Below are positions 46,313 through 57,416 of a stretch of 64,000 nucleotides of DNA, one piece after another. Each line of letters opens with the position of its first letter. Positions within the stretch are counted from its first letter, which is position 1. The stretch covers positions 1-64,000 of the forward strand of contig JAEUJY010000079.1 in NCBI GenBank assembly GCA_016794525.1, written 5' to 3'. The notes under the pieces were generated by a model. The model did no database searches and was not told where the DNA came from. It saw nothing but the letters and a program-made list of their open reading frames with translations. The position numbers were made by a program, and so were the translations under genes. The stretch comes from Myxococcales bacterium (lineage in GTDB: Bacteria; Myxococcota_A; Polyangia; Haliangiales; Haliangiaceae).

Positions 46313-47206
46313 GGCGATCGCCGCCAGCTGCGCGCGCACGGCGGCGATCGTCGCCTGGCCGAGCCGGCGCTCGAGCGCGCCGCGGTGGCGCGCCGCGAAC
46401 ACCGCGATCGGCGCCAGCGGCACCACCGGCAGCGGCCGCAGCTCGCGGCGGGCGACGTGCGGCGCGGCGGTGACGTCGGGCAGCACGGTCAAGAGCGTCC
46501 CCGACAGCGCCACCACCAGGTTCGAGCGCAGCATCGTGATGCGCATGCCGATCGACCGCGGCACGTCGGCCGGCCAGCCGTCCTGGACCCGGCCGCTGTC
46601 GCCGATGCGCGGCACCGAGAACGGGTGGGCCAGCACCGCCGCGCGGGTCACGCGTCGCGCCGCGAACAGCGGGTGGCCGCGGCCGCAGTACACCGTGGCG
46701 CCCAGCGCCCCCAGCCGCTCGACCGCGATCTCCTCGCTGGTGAGCTCCTCGTAGTAGAACGCGACGTCGAGCAGCCCGCGCACCAGCAGCGCGTTGGCCT
46801 CGGCCGGGCCCAGCACGACGTGCTCGGGCACCAGCGCCGGGTGCGCGCCGCGCAGCGCGATCAGCGCCGGCACGACGACGTGATCGGTCAGCACGCCCAG
46901 CGACGCCACCCGCAGCGGCCCGCCCAGCCGATCGTCGGCGTCGCCGGCCAGCCCGGCGTCGACCACCCGGGTCGCCGCGCGCACCGCGTCGCGCAGCGCC
47001 ACGCCGGCGGCGTTGAGCGCCAGCCGCTTGCCCACCCGATCGAACAGCGGATAGCCGAGCGCGTCCTCGAGCAGCCCGAGCGTCCGCGACACCGCCGCCG
47101 GCGTCAGCGCCAGGCGCCGCGCCGCCGCGACCACCGAGCCGGCCTCGGCGATCTCGACGAACGCCGGCAGCCAGTTCCAGACGTGCTTGCGCAGGCTGGC
47201 CAGCAC
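46277..47206 (-). CDS. LysR-type transcriptional regulator
   Basis: A 309-residue regulator starting at GTG. The N-terminal winged helix-turn-helix (about 10-70) has FVEIAEAGSVVAAARRLALT, then AAVSRTLGLLEDALGYPLFDR. The C-terminal part is an effector-binding domain (about 95-290). LysR proteins usually act on a divergent gene; here the upstream neighbour, acylphosphatase, reads the same way only 1 base away, so the target is unclear. The 3' end overlaps the ferritin-like gene on the other strand. Confidence 0.9.
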   Translation of the reverse strand: MLASLRKHVWNWLPAFVEIAEAGSVVAAARRLALTPAAVSRTLGLLEDALGYPLFDRVGKRLALNAAGVALRDAVRAATRVVDAGLAGDADDRLGGPLRVASLGVLTDHVVVPALIALRGAHPALVPEHVVLGPAEANALLVRGLLDVAFYYEELTSEEIAVERLGALGATVYCGRGHPLFAARRVTRAAVLAHPFSVPRIGDSGRVQDGWPADVPRSIGMRITMLRSNLVVALSGTLLTVLPDVTAAPHVARRELRPLPVVPLAPIAVFAARHRGALERRLGQATIAAVRAQLAAIASAPGRRAGRGR

Positions 47207-47207
47207 G

Positions 47208-47510
47208 TCACCGCCGGATCGCGAAGGCGGGGTCGAGGCCCGGCGCGGGCGCCAGCTCGTCGACGTCGACCGCGGTGACCCGGGCCAGCGGCGGCCCCCG
47301 GCCGCACCACGCGATCAGCGCCGCCACCGCGTCGGCCGGCCCCGCGGCCTCGAGCGCGACCGCGCCGTCGGCCTGGTTCTCGACCCAGCCGGCCAGCCCC
47401 AGCCGGCGCGCCTCGTGGGCGGTCGCGGCCCGGTAGCCCACGCCTTGCACACGTCCGCGCACAAGCGCGCGGATGCGGCGGAGCGTCGGGGTCGCTTGAC
47501 CGGCTGCCAT
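47208..47510 (-). CDS. Acylphosphatase
   Basis: A 100-residue enzyme that hydrolyses acyl phosphates such as carbamoyl phosphate and 1,3-bisphosphoglycerate. The signature VRGRVQGVGYRA (about 17-28) contains the catalytic Arg, and WVENQADGAVALEAAGP contains the catalytic Asn. The length is normal. The gene ends right before the LysR start, so the two probably form one transcript. It is divergent from the rho-like gene. Confidence 0.9.
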   Translation of the reverse strand: MAAGQATPTLRRIRALVRGRVQGVGYRAATAHEARRLGLAGWVENQADGAVALEAAGPADAVAALIAWCGRGPPLARVTAVDVDELAPAPGLDPAFAIRR

Positions 47511-47557
47511 GGACCTCCCTACTCTAACCCTGGGGAGTCCGCACCGCCGGGCTCGGG

Positions 47558-48868
47558 GTGTCCAGACCGCGCTCGCCTCGCTCCCTCCTCTCCTCTCCCG
47601 CCGTGGCCCCCACCATCCAGTCGCCTGCCTCGTCCGCCGCGCCCGCCGGCGCGCTGGGCGCGTCGCTCGAGCTGGGGGCGCTGCGGCGGATGACGCAGGA
47701 GGAGCTGTGCGTCACCGCCGAGAAGCTCGGCGTCGACGACGCCCGCGAGCTGCGCAAGGCCGACCTGGTGCTGGCGGTGCTCGAGGCCCACGCCGATCGC
47801 CGCGGCGAGACCCACGCCGAGGGCGTCCTCGAGGTGCTGAGCGACGGCTTCGGCTTCCTGCGCAACCCCGACGCGCAGTTCGCGCCCGGCACCGACGACG
47901 TCTACGTGTCGCCGTCGCAGATCCGGCGGTTCGGGCTGCGCACCGGCGACGTCGTCCGCGGCACCGTCCGCGCGCCCAAGGAGAGCGAGCGCTACTTCGC
48001 GCTGCTGCGCGTCGAGGCGGTCGAGGGCGGCCCCGCCGATCAGCACCCGCACCGGGTCGACTTCGACGATCGCCCCGCCGCGGCGCCGCGCGCGCGGCTG
48101 CGCCTCGACGGCGCCTCGCCCGCGGTGCGCGCCGGCGAGCTGTACGCGCCGCTCGGGCTCGGCCAGCGGGTGTTGATCAAGGCACCGCCGCGCGCCGGCA
48201 AGAGCGCGCTGCTCGGCCAGCTCACCCGCGCGCTGGTCCAGCACCACCCCGACGCCGAGGTCACGCTGGTCGCGATCGACGTCCGCCCCGAGGACGCGCC
48301 CGAGCTCGGCCGCGGCCTGGGCGCCCACGTCGCGGTGTCGACGCTCGGCGAGCCCGCCGCCCGCCACGTGCAGCTGGTCGAGATGCTGGTCGAGCGCGGC
48401 AAGCGCGCCGCCGAGCGCGGCGGCCACGCGATCGTCGTGATCGACTCGCTGGGCCGGCTGGCCCGGGCGTGGAACCTGGTCGTGCCGGCCAGCGGCCGCA
48501 CGCTGATCGGCGCGCTCGACGCCGCCGCGATCACGCGGGTCCGGCGGCTGTGGGCCAGCGCGCGCCAGCTCGACGGCGGCGGCTCGCTCACGCTGATCGC
48601 CACGCTGACCACCGAGTCGGGCCAGCGCATCGACGAGGTGCTCGCCGACGAGCTGGCCGAGACCGCGTCCGCCGAGTGGGTGCTGGCCAAGGGCGGCAGC
48701 GCCGAGGCGCCGCGGTTCGACGTCGCCGCCACGTTCTCGCGCCAGGCCGAGGCGCTGGTCGACGATCCCGCCGCCTGGCGCCGCGCCGCCGCCGCGCCGC
48801 TCGATCGCGTCACCGCGGCCGCCGCTACCGCCGGCGATCTGCCGTCGCTGATCGCCGCGCTGGCCTGA
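47558..48868 (+). CDS. Divergent transcription termination factor Rho
   Basis: A 436-residue Rho homologue. The N-terminal extension and RNA-binding domain are well kept (VLEVLSDGFGFLR, DDVYVSPSQIRRFGLRTGD). The ATPase has Walker A APPRAGKS (209-216), Walker B VVIDSLGRLARAWN (about 293-306) and the SGRTLIGALD Q-loop region. The catalytic glutamate of the DERPEE motif is valine here: D241-V242-R-P-E-D, codon GTC at 48281. The segment after the R-loop (about 366-400) has also lost the usual RRVFPAID motif, although an Arg remains in FSRQAEAL. It sits in the usual rho-rpmE-prfA gene order. The start is GTG at 47558; GTG at 47603 is an alternative. Confidence 0.85.
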   Translation: MSRPRSPRSLLSSPAVAPTIQSPASSAAPAGALGASLELGALRRMTQEELCVTAEKLGVDDARELRKADLVLAVLEAHADRRGETHAEGVLEVLSDGFGFLRNPDAQFAPGTDDVYVSPSQIRRFGLRTGDVVRGTVRAPKESERYFALLRVEAVEGGPADQHPHRVDFDDRPAAAPRARLRLDGASPAVRAGELYAPLGLGQRVLIKAPPRAGKSALLGQLTRALVQHHPDAEVTLVAIDVRPEDAPELGRGLGAHVAVSTLGEPAARHVQLVEMLVERGKRAAERGGHAIVVIDSLGRLARAWNLVVPASGRTLIGALDAAAITRVRRLWASARQLDGGGSLTLIATLTTESGQRIDEVLADELAETASAEWVLAKGGSAEAPRFDVAATFSRQAEALVDDPAAWRRAAAAPLDRVTAAAATAGDLPSLIAALA

Positions 48869-48927
48869 ACGCGATTGCCGGGCGCGCCGGCTCGCGTCGG
48901 CGCCGCGGTCGTGGATAATCAGCGGTC

Positions 48928-49779
<852 letters not shown>

Positions 49780-49921
49780 CCACCTGGAAGCACAGGCGAT
49801 CGCCGCTGGGCCGGGTCATCGGTGGATCGCGGCGCCGATTCCTGCTAGAAGACCCTCCGCTCGAACGCCCCCACCCCCGGCGCAATCACGCGCCGGCACG
49901 CGGGGCCCGCGAGGAAGTGCC

Positions 49922-50128
49922 ATGAAGGACACCGCCGCTCACCCCCACTACCGTCCGTCGAAGATCAGCTGCGCGTGCGGCACGATCATCGACACCTTCT
50001 CGACCAAGGGCGACTTCGCCGTCGAGATCTGCTCGAAGTGCCACCCGTTCTTCACGGGCCAGCAGCGCATGATGGACACCGCCGGCCGCATCGACCGGTT
50101 CAAGAAGAAGTACGCGCCGAAGGCGTAG
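49922..50128 (+). CDS. rpmE: 50S ribosomal protein L31 (zinc-binding type)
   Basis: A 68-residue ribosomal protein. It carries the four-cysteine zinc pattern in [19 protein letters not shown] and [12 protein letters not shown], so it is the zinc-containing C+ form. The C-terminal [19 protein letters not shown] is typical. A GAGGAAG ribosome site lies just upstream. In many bacteria the zinc form is replaced by a Cys-free paralogue under zinc limitation; no such paralogue is seen here. Confidence 0.95.
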   Translation: MKDTAAHPHYRPSKISCACGTIIDTFSTKGDFAVEICSKCHPFFTGQQRMMDTAGRIDRFKKKYAPKA

Positions 50129-50140
50129 CGTGCTTCCAGA

Positions 50141-50163
50141 GAGGGTCTTTCGCAAAGACCCTC
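50141..50163 (+). terminator. Perfect hairpin, first of two, after rpmE
   Basis: GAGGGTCTTT, loop CGC, AAAGACCCTC: a 10-bp perfect stem 13 bases past the rpmE stop. No T tract follows. A second identical 23-base copy lies 12 bases downstream. It is probably a transcription end or RNA-stabilising element. Confidence 0.6.
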
Positions 50164-50175
50164 GCGTGTTGTGAT

Positions 50176-50232
50176 GAGGGTCTTTCGCAAAGACCCTCCC
50201 CCGGCATGCGCCGGGGCCCCCACCCGAAACGG
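50176..50232 (+). repeat. Double-hairpin intergenic repeat, copy 2
   Basis: The first stem (50176-50198) is identical to the hairpin at 50141. The second stem is CCGGC/GCCGG with loop ATGC (50201-50214). The tail CCCACCCGAAAC matches copy 1. The element lies between rpmE and prfA. Confidence 0.65.
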
Positions 50233-50308
50233 CCCAGAGCGTTCAGCGCGGGGTCGGGTGAGCACAATCCCCGGCCCAGAGCGTTCGGCGCGGGTCGGGT
50301 GATCACAG
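50230..50308 (+). repeat. Two tandem 42-base-spaced direct repeats upstream of prfA
   Basis: The segment CGGCCCAGAGCGTTCAGCGC (50230) and its partner CGGCCCAGAGCGTTCGGCGC (50272) each continue with a GGGTCGGGTGA-type stretch. The two copies differ at only a few positions. The rest of the 268-base rpmE-prfA gap holds a further stem (GGCCCC/GGGGCC near 50343-50361) just before the prfA start. The function is unknown. Confidence 0.6.
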
Positions 50309-50396
50309 CTCGGGTGACACCATTCCCCTGCTAAAGCGAGATCGGCCCCGGCGTTCGGGGCCGTATGTCTATCCAGGCTGAGCTAGAAACGGGCCC

Positions 50397-51478
<1,082 letters not shown>

Positions 51479-51482
<4 letters not shown>

Positions 51483-51910
51483 TCGGGCGCGGCCTGGCCG
51501 CGACGCTCACCGCGCTGGCGCTGGGCGCCGCCTGCGACCGCACGCCATCCGTGCACGGCTGCGACGACGACCTGACCGGCGTCTGGCGCGGCCCGGGCGG
51601 CGCGTGGCAGCTGCTGACCACCCGCGGCGGTCGCGAGCTGTACCCGATCGACGCCGAGCTGCCGACCGACCTGCCGCCCGGCGTGGTCGCGGCGCCGGCG
51701 ACGATCGATCTGCCGCGCGCCGGCGTCGGGGCCATCACCCGGCGCTACGAGCGCGGCGCCCGGTTCTGCAAGATGACCGGCCCGGCGCGGCTGACCGCGT
51801 GTGGCGGCGCCGGCCTGACGCTCGAGCTGGCCCCGCCGCCGCCGCCCGACGACTGGGAGCGCTGCGTCGGCGCCGCCGCGGCGCCGCGGGTGGTCGCGCT
51901 GACGCGCTGA
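51479..51910 (+). CDS. Small predicted lipoprotein coupled to prfA
   Basis: A 143-residue protein starting at GTG within the prfA stop (GTGA overlap). The signal peptide ends in lipobox LGAAC (about residue 19). The following domain has further cysteines ([32 protein letters not shown]) and strands reminiscent of small lipocalin-like or META-type domains, beginning with DLTGVWRG. The fold assignment is weak. No function is assigned. Confidence 0.65.
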
Positions 51911-51951
51911 CGCCGCTTCCGCGCGCGCCGCGGATGTGCTCCGATCGATCG

Positions 51952-53335
51952 ATGCGCACGCCCCTCGCGCTCCTGGCCGGCGCCGCGCTGGCGGCGCTGC
52001 CCGCCTGCGACGCCGCGCCCGCCGCGCCCGCCGACGCCGCCGCCGACGCGGCGATCGACGCGCGCCCGGCGCTGGCCGCGGCCCTCGCCGCCGAAGGCTT
52101 CACCGTGCAGGCCGGCGACGCGTTCGGCTTCGGCCTCGCGGACTGCGCCGACCTGCCCGACTGCTTCGCCAGCAACGCCAGCGGCAGCTACCTGCTGTTC
52201 AGCGTGCCGCCGACGCCCGGCGGCGCGCTGCCCCCGCTGGGCGCGACCACGGTCAACCCGCCGCGGACGCCGGCCGGCCAGAGCGTCGCCTGGCAGCTCG
52301 GCGCCGACGAGGCGGTCGTGATCGCCGGCGCCACGCCGCCGCGCGACGGTGTTCGCCAGCCTGACCGACGCCACCAACCTGGTGAACGTCGCGCGCGTCG
52401 GGCCGTCGCCGTTCGCCGCGCAGGTCGCGTTCGTGGTCGCGGCCGACGCCGGCGTGCTGGCGCGCGCGCGCGCCGGCCTGATCGCCGCCGGCTGGGACGA
52501 CCGCGCGATCAACCCGCTGGTGCTGGCGCCCGAGGTCGTGCGGCTGGGCGCCGGCGGCGACGCCGACACCGTCATGGCGCTGGGCCGGCTCGCGCTGGCC
52601 GACGATCCCGCCGCCGCCGCCGCGTACCTCGCCGACGTGCCGCTCGAGGTGCTGCGCCTCACCGCCACCGCGCCCCCGCCGCCCGCGCCGCTGCCGGCGC
52701 CGCCGCGCACGCCGCCGCGCAGCGCCACCGACGAGCGCGGCCTCGCGCCCGCGGTCGACGCGCTCGAGGCGGCGATCCGCGCGCGCCTGGGCACCGCCCG
52801 CGCCGATGGCCTGCTGCTGGCCACCGCCGCGCAGGTGTCGGCGACGCTCGCCCCGGCCGGGTGCATCGCGCGCCTGGCCAACTGCCTCGGCGAGGTCAGC
52901 GACACGGTCTACGCCGCGGGCCCGATCGACGTCGTGCTCGGGGGCGGCGCGCTGACGCTCCCCGACGATCCCGGCGACTACTTCCTGGTGTACGGCGTCA
53001 ACCACGAGGCCGCCGGGCTCGCGACCTACAGCAACGTCGTCGTCACCCACTGGGCCAAGCGCGCCGGCGTCGCGGCGTTCGAGAGCCCGGCGATGGTCGG
53101 CAGCGCCGACGCCTACCTACCCGATCACCCCGATCGCGATCGCCTGTTCGTGGTCAAGGTGGCGCGGCGCTGCGGCGGGGCGCCGTACTGCCTCGAGCTG
53201 CCGACCACCTTCCCCGGCGTCCCCCTCGACCAGACGCTGGCGTTCTTGTTCCGGGCCTACCTGGCGCCAGGCGCCGCGGTCGCGCCGGATCCCGCGGCGC
53301 TGGTCACCGAGCGCGTCATCCACGTCACGCCGTGA
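51952..53335 (+). pseudogene. Lipoprotein gene broken by a single-base frameshift
   Basis: From the ATG at 51952 a signal peptide with lipobox LPAC starts an ordinary-looking protein, which runs through DADEAVVIAG-like sequence to about 52346. There the frame changes: reading continues sensibly from VFASLTDATNLVN (52349) in the +1 frame to the stop at 53335. The first frame past 52350 turns into Arg-rich nonsense. The C-terminal part has SGS/NHEA-like segments and cysteines (CGGAPYCLELPTTFPG). The whole would be about 460 residues. It may be a true decaying gene, programmed frameshifting, or a sequencing error. Confidence 0.7.
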
Positions 53336-53368
53336 GCGCCACGGGCGCGGCCGCGCGCCGGCCGTGCG

Positions 53369-54985
53369 CTACGGCGTCGTCGGCGCGCCCGCGTCGATCG
53401 CGGCGCCCGCGTCGATCGCGGCACCGACGTCGAACACGCCACCCGTCGGCGGCACCAGCCGGTGCGCCTCCGCCGACCACGCCAGCTCGTCGCGGTGCGC
53501 CTGCCACCACGCGGCCCGCGCCGCGTCGTCGGTCGCCGCCGGATCGATCGCGACGTGGGCGTGCAGCGCGTCGGCGGCGTCGCGGCGCGCGGCCCGCGGC
53601 GCGTCGGCGTCGGTCGACACCTTGACCAGCACGTCGCCCGCGCCGCGCAGCTCGGCGTCGAGGCCGGGGCCGGCCAGCTCGAACGCCGCCACCGCCATCG
53701 CCACCGCCAGGTCCGGCTCCTCGTCGCGCCCCGCGGCGGCGATCAGCGCCGGCACCGCCGCCGGATCGCCCAGCGTGCGCAGCGCGCGGATCACGCTCTC
53801 GCGGGTGTTGGCGTCGGGCTCGACGCCCGCGCCCAGCCGCGCCACCAGGGGCGTCACCGCCTCGGGCGCGCGGATCTCGAGCAGCAGGCCGATCGCCGCG
53901 TCGCGCACCACCGGATCGGGGCTGTCGACCATCGGCACCACCAGCGGCACCCATCGCGCGCGCTCGCCGGGGAAGCGGCGGAAGCTGTCGAGCGCCTGGC
54001 GCATCCGGGTGGGGTCGCCCGAGCGCGCGAACTCGTCGGCGGCGGCCAGTTCGTCGGTCCGCTGCGGCTTCTTGAACACCAGCGTGCCGCCCAGGAACGC
54101 CGCGAACAGCGCGGCCATGCCGATGACCTGCGCGATCGCGCGGCCGGCGAACCGCCGCGCCCGCAGGAACAGGAACACGCCGAGCAGCACCAACGCCGCC
54201 GCGAACAGGCACACGATCGTCGGCCCGGGATCGAGCTGCGCCGCCCGCGCGGTCTCCAGGCCGCCGAGGCTGATCACCCCGGCGAAGCCCCAGCCGAACA
54301 ACAGCCGCGCCTTCACCGACTCGAACAGGAACGCCGCCGCCACCGCGGGGATCACCAGGTAGGCGAACACCGGCAGCACGCCCAGCACCGCCACCGACTG
54401 CGTGATCAGGATGCCGAACAGCAGGTAGAAGACGAAGTCCCACACCCGGATCGAGATGCCCGCGGCCTCGGCCGCCGCCGGATCGCGGCTGATCCGGATC
54501 AGCCGGCGGTGCAGCCCGGCGAACACCGCGCCCACCAGCGCGCAGGTGATCACCAGCTTGATCAGGATCGCCGGCGTCACCAGCGCCACCCGCCCGGCGA
54601 TCAGCTCCTTGAGCGCCTCGGTGCCGAGCGCGAACCGATCGGCCAGCACCAGCCCGCCGGCGGTCGCGGTCACGTAGATGATGCCGATCAGCGCCTCGTG
54701 CGGCACCCGCTCGTTGCGGGTTCGGGTGATCGAGAAGATCAGCGCGCCGACCGCGGTGAAGCCCAGCGAGTACAGCGTCACCGGCAGGGTCTCGGTCTCG
54801 TGGTCGTAGCCCATCAGGATCGCCCACATCACGCCGAGCGCGGCGATCTGCGCCAGCGCCAGGTCGACGAAGATGACCTTGCGCTCGACGACGTGCATGC
54901 CGAGGTAGACCAGGATGCCGGACACCGCCAGGCACGCGAGGAGCGGCAGGCCGTTGATGTCGATCAGGCTGTCGAGGTAGCCCAC
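53369..54985 (-). CDS. Metal ABC transporter permease with C-terminal HEAT-like extension
   Basis: A 538-residue inner-membrane permease of the ZnuB/MntB class. Residues 1-310 have about eight helices with ERKVIFVDLALAQIAALG and RVPHEALIGIIYVTATAGG, typical of zinc/manganese importers. Residues about 320-510 are Ala-rich helical repeats (PVVRDAAIGLLLEIRAPEAV, DPAAVPALIAAAG) that look like HEAT repeats, a fusion not found in normal ZnuB (about 260-280 aa). It ends in AAIDAGAAIDAGAP. It is the last gene of a four-gene operon. No ATPase (ZnuC) gene is nearby. Confidence 0.85.
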   Translation of the reverse strand: MGYLDSLIDINGLPLLACLAVSGILVYLGMHVVERKVIFVDLALAQIAALGVMWAILMGYDHETETLPVTLYSLGFTAVGALIFSITRTRNERVPHEALIGIIYVTATAGGLVLADRFALGTEALKELIAGRVALVTPAILIKLVITCALVGAVFAGLHRRLIRISRDPAAAEAAGISIRVWDFVFYLLFGILITQSVAVLGVLPVFAYLVIPAVAAAFLFESVKARLLFGWGFAGVISLGGLETARAAQLDPGPTIVCLFAAALVLLGVFLFLRARRFAGRAIAQVIGMAALFAAFLGGTLVFKKPQRTDELAAADEFARSGDPTRMRQALDSFRRFPGERARWVPLVVPMVDSPDPVVRDAAIGLLLEIRAPEAVTPLVARLGAGVEPDANTRESVIRALRTLGDPAAVPALIAAAGRDEEPDLAVAMAVAAFELAGPGLDAELRGAGDVLVKVSTDADAPRAARRDAADALHAHVAIDPAATDDAARAAWWQAHRDELAWSAEAHRLVPPTGGVFDVGAAIDAGAAIDAGAPTTP

Positions 54986-54991
54986 GACGAC

Positions 54992-56023
54992 CTACTTCGC
55001 CGCCGCCAGCGACCGCGTGATCAGCGTGTCGATCAGCGCGAAGTAGTCGCCGGTGCCGGGCGCGCCGCCGACGTCGATCGGGCTCGCCACCACCTTGGCG
55101 CCGGTCTTGCCCGCGATGAACGCGCCGTCCTTGCTCGGGTAGATCGGGTCGACGAACAGCACCCGCACGCCGTCGGCCTTGATCTTGGTGATCAGCTTGG
55201 CCAGGTAGTCCTGCGACGGCGGGATGCCGGGCTTCTCCTCGATCTCGCCGTCGATGACCAGCCCGAAGCGATCGCAGAAGTAGATCCAGGTCTTGTGGTA
55301 GGTGACGATCTTCAGGCCGCGCAGCGGCTCGGCGCGCTTGAGCCAGCCGCCCAGCTTGTCGTAGGTGCCCTTGGTCTTCAGGTAGTCGATCAGCTCGTTG
55401 CGGCGCGACAGCCGCTCGAGCTTGCTGGCGCCGTACTCGTCGAGCAGCGCCCGGCCGTAGAGCGCCTCGTCGAGCTTGGCCTGGAACGCCTTGAGGTTGG
55501 CGTCGTAGGTGGCCTTGCCGTCGGGATCGACGCGGCCGAGGCCGGCGGCGATGTTGGCGGCGATCTGCTTCACGTTGACCGGGTCGAGCCAGACGTGGGG
55601 GTTGCCCTGCGGGTGGATGTCGCCCCACGACTTCGACAGCGTCGCCGGCAGCTCCTTGGTGGCGATGCCGTCGGACGCGATCACGCGGCCGGGCTGGCCG
55701 AGCTGGATGTCGGGGTTGCCCGAGGCGTCGGTGACCGCCGAGGCCCAGCCGTCGAGGCCCAGCCCGAGCTCGACGAACATCCGGGCGTTCTTGGCCGCCA
55801 CCTTGTAGGTCGGCTTGGCGACCAGCGTGTGCGGATCCTGGTTGGGCTTGGCCAGCGCGCTGACCGCGACCCGGTCGCCGCCGACCTCCTTGGTGACGGC
55901 GGCGAGGACGTTGAGGGTGGTGACGACCGCGACCTTCTTGGGGCCGGCGACCGCGACGGTGGGCGCGGCGAGCGCGAGCGCGACCAGCGCGGCCGCGACG
56001 AGAGCGAGGGGAGAGCGCAGCAT
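54992..56023 (-). CDS. Zinc-type ABC transporter substrate-binding protein (ZnuA-like)
   Basis: A 343-residue periplasmic binding protein of cluster 9 (zinc/manganese). A signal peptide ends at VAG. Metal-ligand histidines appear in NQDPHTLVAKP (about residue 65), GNPHVWLDP (about 142) and VTYHKTW (about 210), with an acidic ligand in VLFVDPIYPS. The central helix linking the lobes is present. There is no His-rich loop, so zinc versus manganese is undecided. The gene is coupled to the permease gene (6-base gap). Confidence 0.88.
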   Translation of the reverse strand: MLRSPLALVAAALVALALAAPTVAVAGPKKVAVVTTLNVLAAVTKEVGGDRVAVSALAKPNQDPHTLVAKPTYKVAAKNARMFVELGLGLDGWASAVTDASGNPDIQLGQPGRVIASDGIATKELPATLSKSWGDIHPQGNPHVWLDPVNVKQIAANIAAGLGRVDPDGKATYDANLKAFQAKLDEALYGRALLDEYGASKLERLSRRNELIDYLKTKGTYDKLGGWLKRAEPLRGLKIVTYHKTWIYFCDRFGLVIDGEIEEKPGIPPSQDYLAKLITKIKADGVRVLFVDPIYPSKDGAFIAGKTGAKVVASPIDVGGAPGTGDYFALIDTLITRSLAAAK

Positions 56024-56036
56024 GGGTGGACTCCTT

Positions 56037-57416
56037 TCAGCGGTTGACCCAGTAGGGCTCGGTGGGGTGCGAGCCGAAGACGACGTTGACCTCGGCGATC
56101 GCCGAGTCGAGGCCGTCGTCGGCCGGGACGTCGCTCCAGCGGTGCTCGTAGCCGAGCCGGAAGCGCAGGTACTCGGACGTGTAGTACGACAGGTAGCCGG
56201 CCGCGACCGCGGTGGTGAGCTGGTCGTCGACCGGATCCTGGGCGACGTCGAAGCGCGCGCCCAGGTAGGTGTGCCACGACAGCTGGACCTGGCCGAAGCC
56301 GTAGGCGGCCCACGGCGTCGTGCGGGCGACGACGTCGCCGACGCCGTCGCCGTCGGTGTCGCGGGCGAACCGGCGATCGCCCCACATGAACTCGCCGCCG
56401 AGCACGACGCTGTGGAACTCGCCGGCGGCGATCGGCTTCCACTTGTAGACCAGGTCGACGCCGAGCAGCCGGCTGCGGCGGTCGCCGCGCTCGAGGTAGC
56501 CCGACACGCCGAGGTTGACGTCGTGGGCGTCGGCGGCGGTGAAGAACAGGTTGTAGTGGCCGAGGTAGCCGAGGTGGCGGTGGGCGTCGGGATCGGCGCC
56601 GCTGAACGCGACGTCGCCGCCGTCGACGACGTCGGCGTTGAGCTCCATGACGACGTCGTCGATGATCGTCGGCAGGATCACCTCCGCGTCGGCGCCGACC
56701 GGGTTCCACCCGCCCTCGAACAGCTCGCCGTGCTCGTTGCCGAGGAACCGGCTGATCGGCAGCGGGCGGGTCGTCCACGGCAGGTCGTGCATGTGGATCT
56801 TGTTGGCCATGCCGAACGGCGCCCGGTACCGCCCGAGCTTGAGCTTGAGGCCCAGCGGCGCCGACTCGAGGATCGGCAGGCGCTTGACGACGACGTAGCC
56901 CTCCTCGAGATCGGCGCCCCAGCCCTCGCCGAGCTCGTTCTCGAGCGCCAGGATCGCGACCGCGTCGGCGAACGGATCGACCGCGGCGCGGAACTCGACC
57001 TCGAGCGTGCGCATGAACAGCCGATCGTCGACGCGCTCGCCGGCCGGGGTGTAGGCGGCCTGGTCGTCGAAGCGCGCCGCGCCGTTCAGGAACGCGGTGA
57101 TCTGCGGGTTGAGGGCGTTGAGCGAGGTCGGCGGCTTGCTGGCCGCGACCCGCTCGCGCAGATCGTCGACCTCGGAGCGCAGGTCCTCGTTCTCGCCCTG
57201 GACGTCCTCGAGGGCGTCGGCGAGATCGTCGACCTTGGCGGCCAGCGCCGCGGGATCGTCGGGGCTCGCCGGGGGCGCGGGCGGCGCCGGCGGTGGGTGG
57301 GGTGGCGGCGCCGGCTGGCTGGCCGGCGGGGCGGTGGCTGGCTGGGCGATCGTCGGCCGGATGCCGACGACGACCACCAGCGCGGTGATCGCAGACGAGA
57401 ACGTGGCGAGGCGCAT
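56037..57416 (-). CDS. Outer-membrane beta-barrel protein with coiled-coil N-terminus
   Basis: A 459-residue exported protein. The signal peptide ends near TIAQ, followed by a Pro/Ala stretch and a coiled coil (about 55-92, LAAKVDDLADALEDVQGEN). Residues about 100-459 contain alternating strands with aromatic belts (YLGHYNLFFTAADAH and LRFRLGYEHRW) and end in an aromatic/Arg terminus, WVNR. It resembles porin-like proteins of the metal-uptake context. Its operon position, 13 bases from the binding protein gene, suggests it lets the metal through the outer membrane. No TonB box was seen. Confidence 0.75.
   Translation of the reverse strand: MRLATFSSAITALVVVVGIRPTIAQPATAPPASQPAPPPHPPPAPPAPPASPDDPAALAAKVDDLADALEDVQGENEDLRSEVDDLRERVAASKPPTSLNALNPQITAFLNGAARFDDQAAYTPAGERVDDRLFMRTLEVEFRAAVDPFADAVAILALENELGEGWGADLEEGYVVVKRLPILESAPLGLKLKLGRYRAPFGMANKIHMHDLPWTTRPLPISRFLGNEHGELFEGGWNPVGADAEVILPTIIDDVVMELNADVVDGGDVAFSGADPDAHRHLGYLGHYNLFFTAADAHDVNLGVSGYLERGDRRSRLLGVDLVYKWKPIAAGEFHSVVLGGEFMWGDRRFARDTDGDGVGDVVARTTPWAAYGFGQVQLSWHTYLGARFDVAQDPVDDQLTTAVAAGYLSYYTSEYLRFRLGYEHRWSDVPADDGLDSAIAEVNVVFGSHPTEPYWVNR

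Noticed and set aside
52300-52400. Possible selenocysteine (UGA) read-through in the broken lipoprotein gene, prompted by the selA gene
   Set aside because: The break is a frame change, not an in-frame TGA; no stop needs to be read through.
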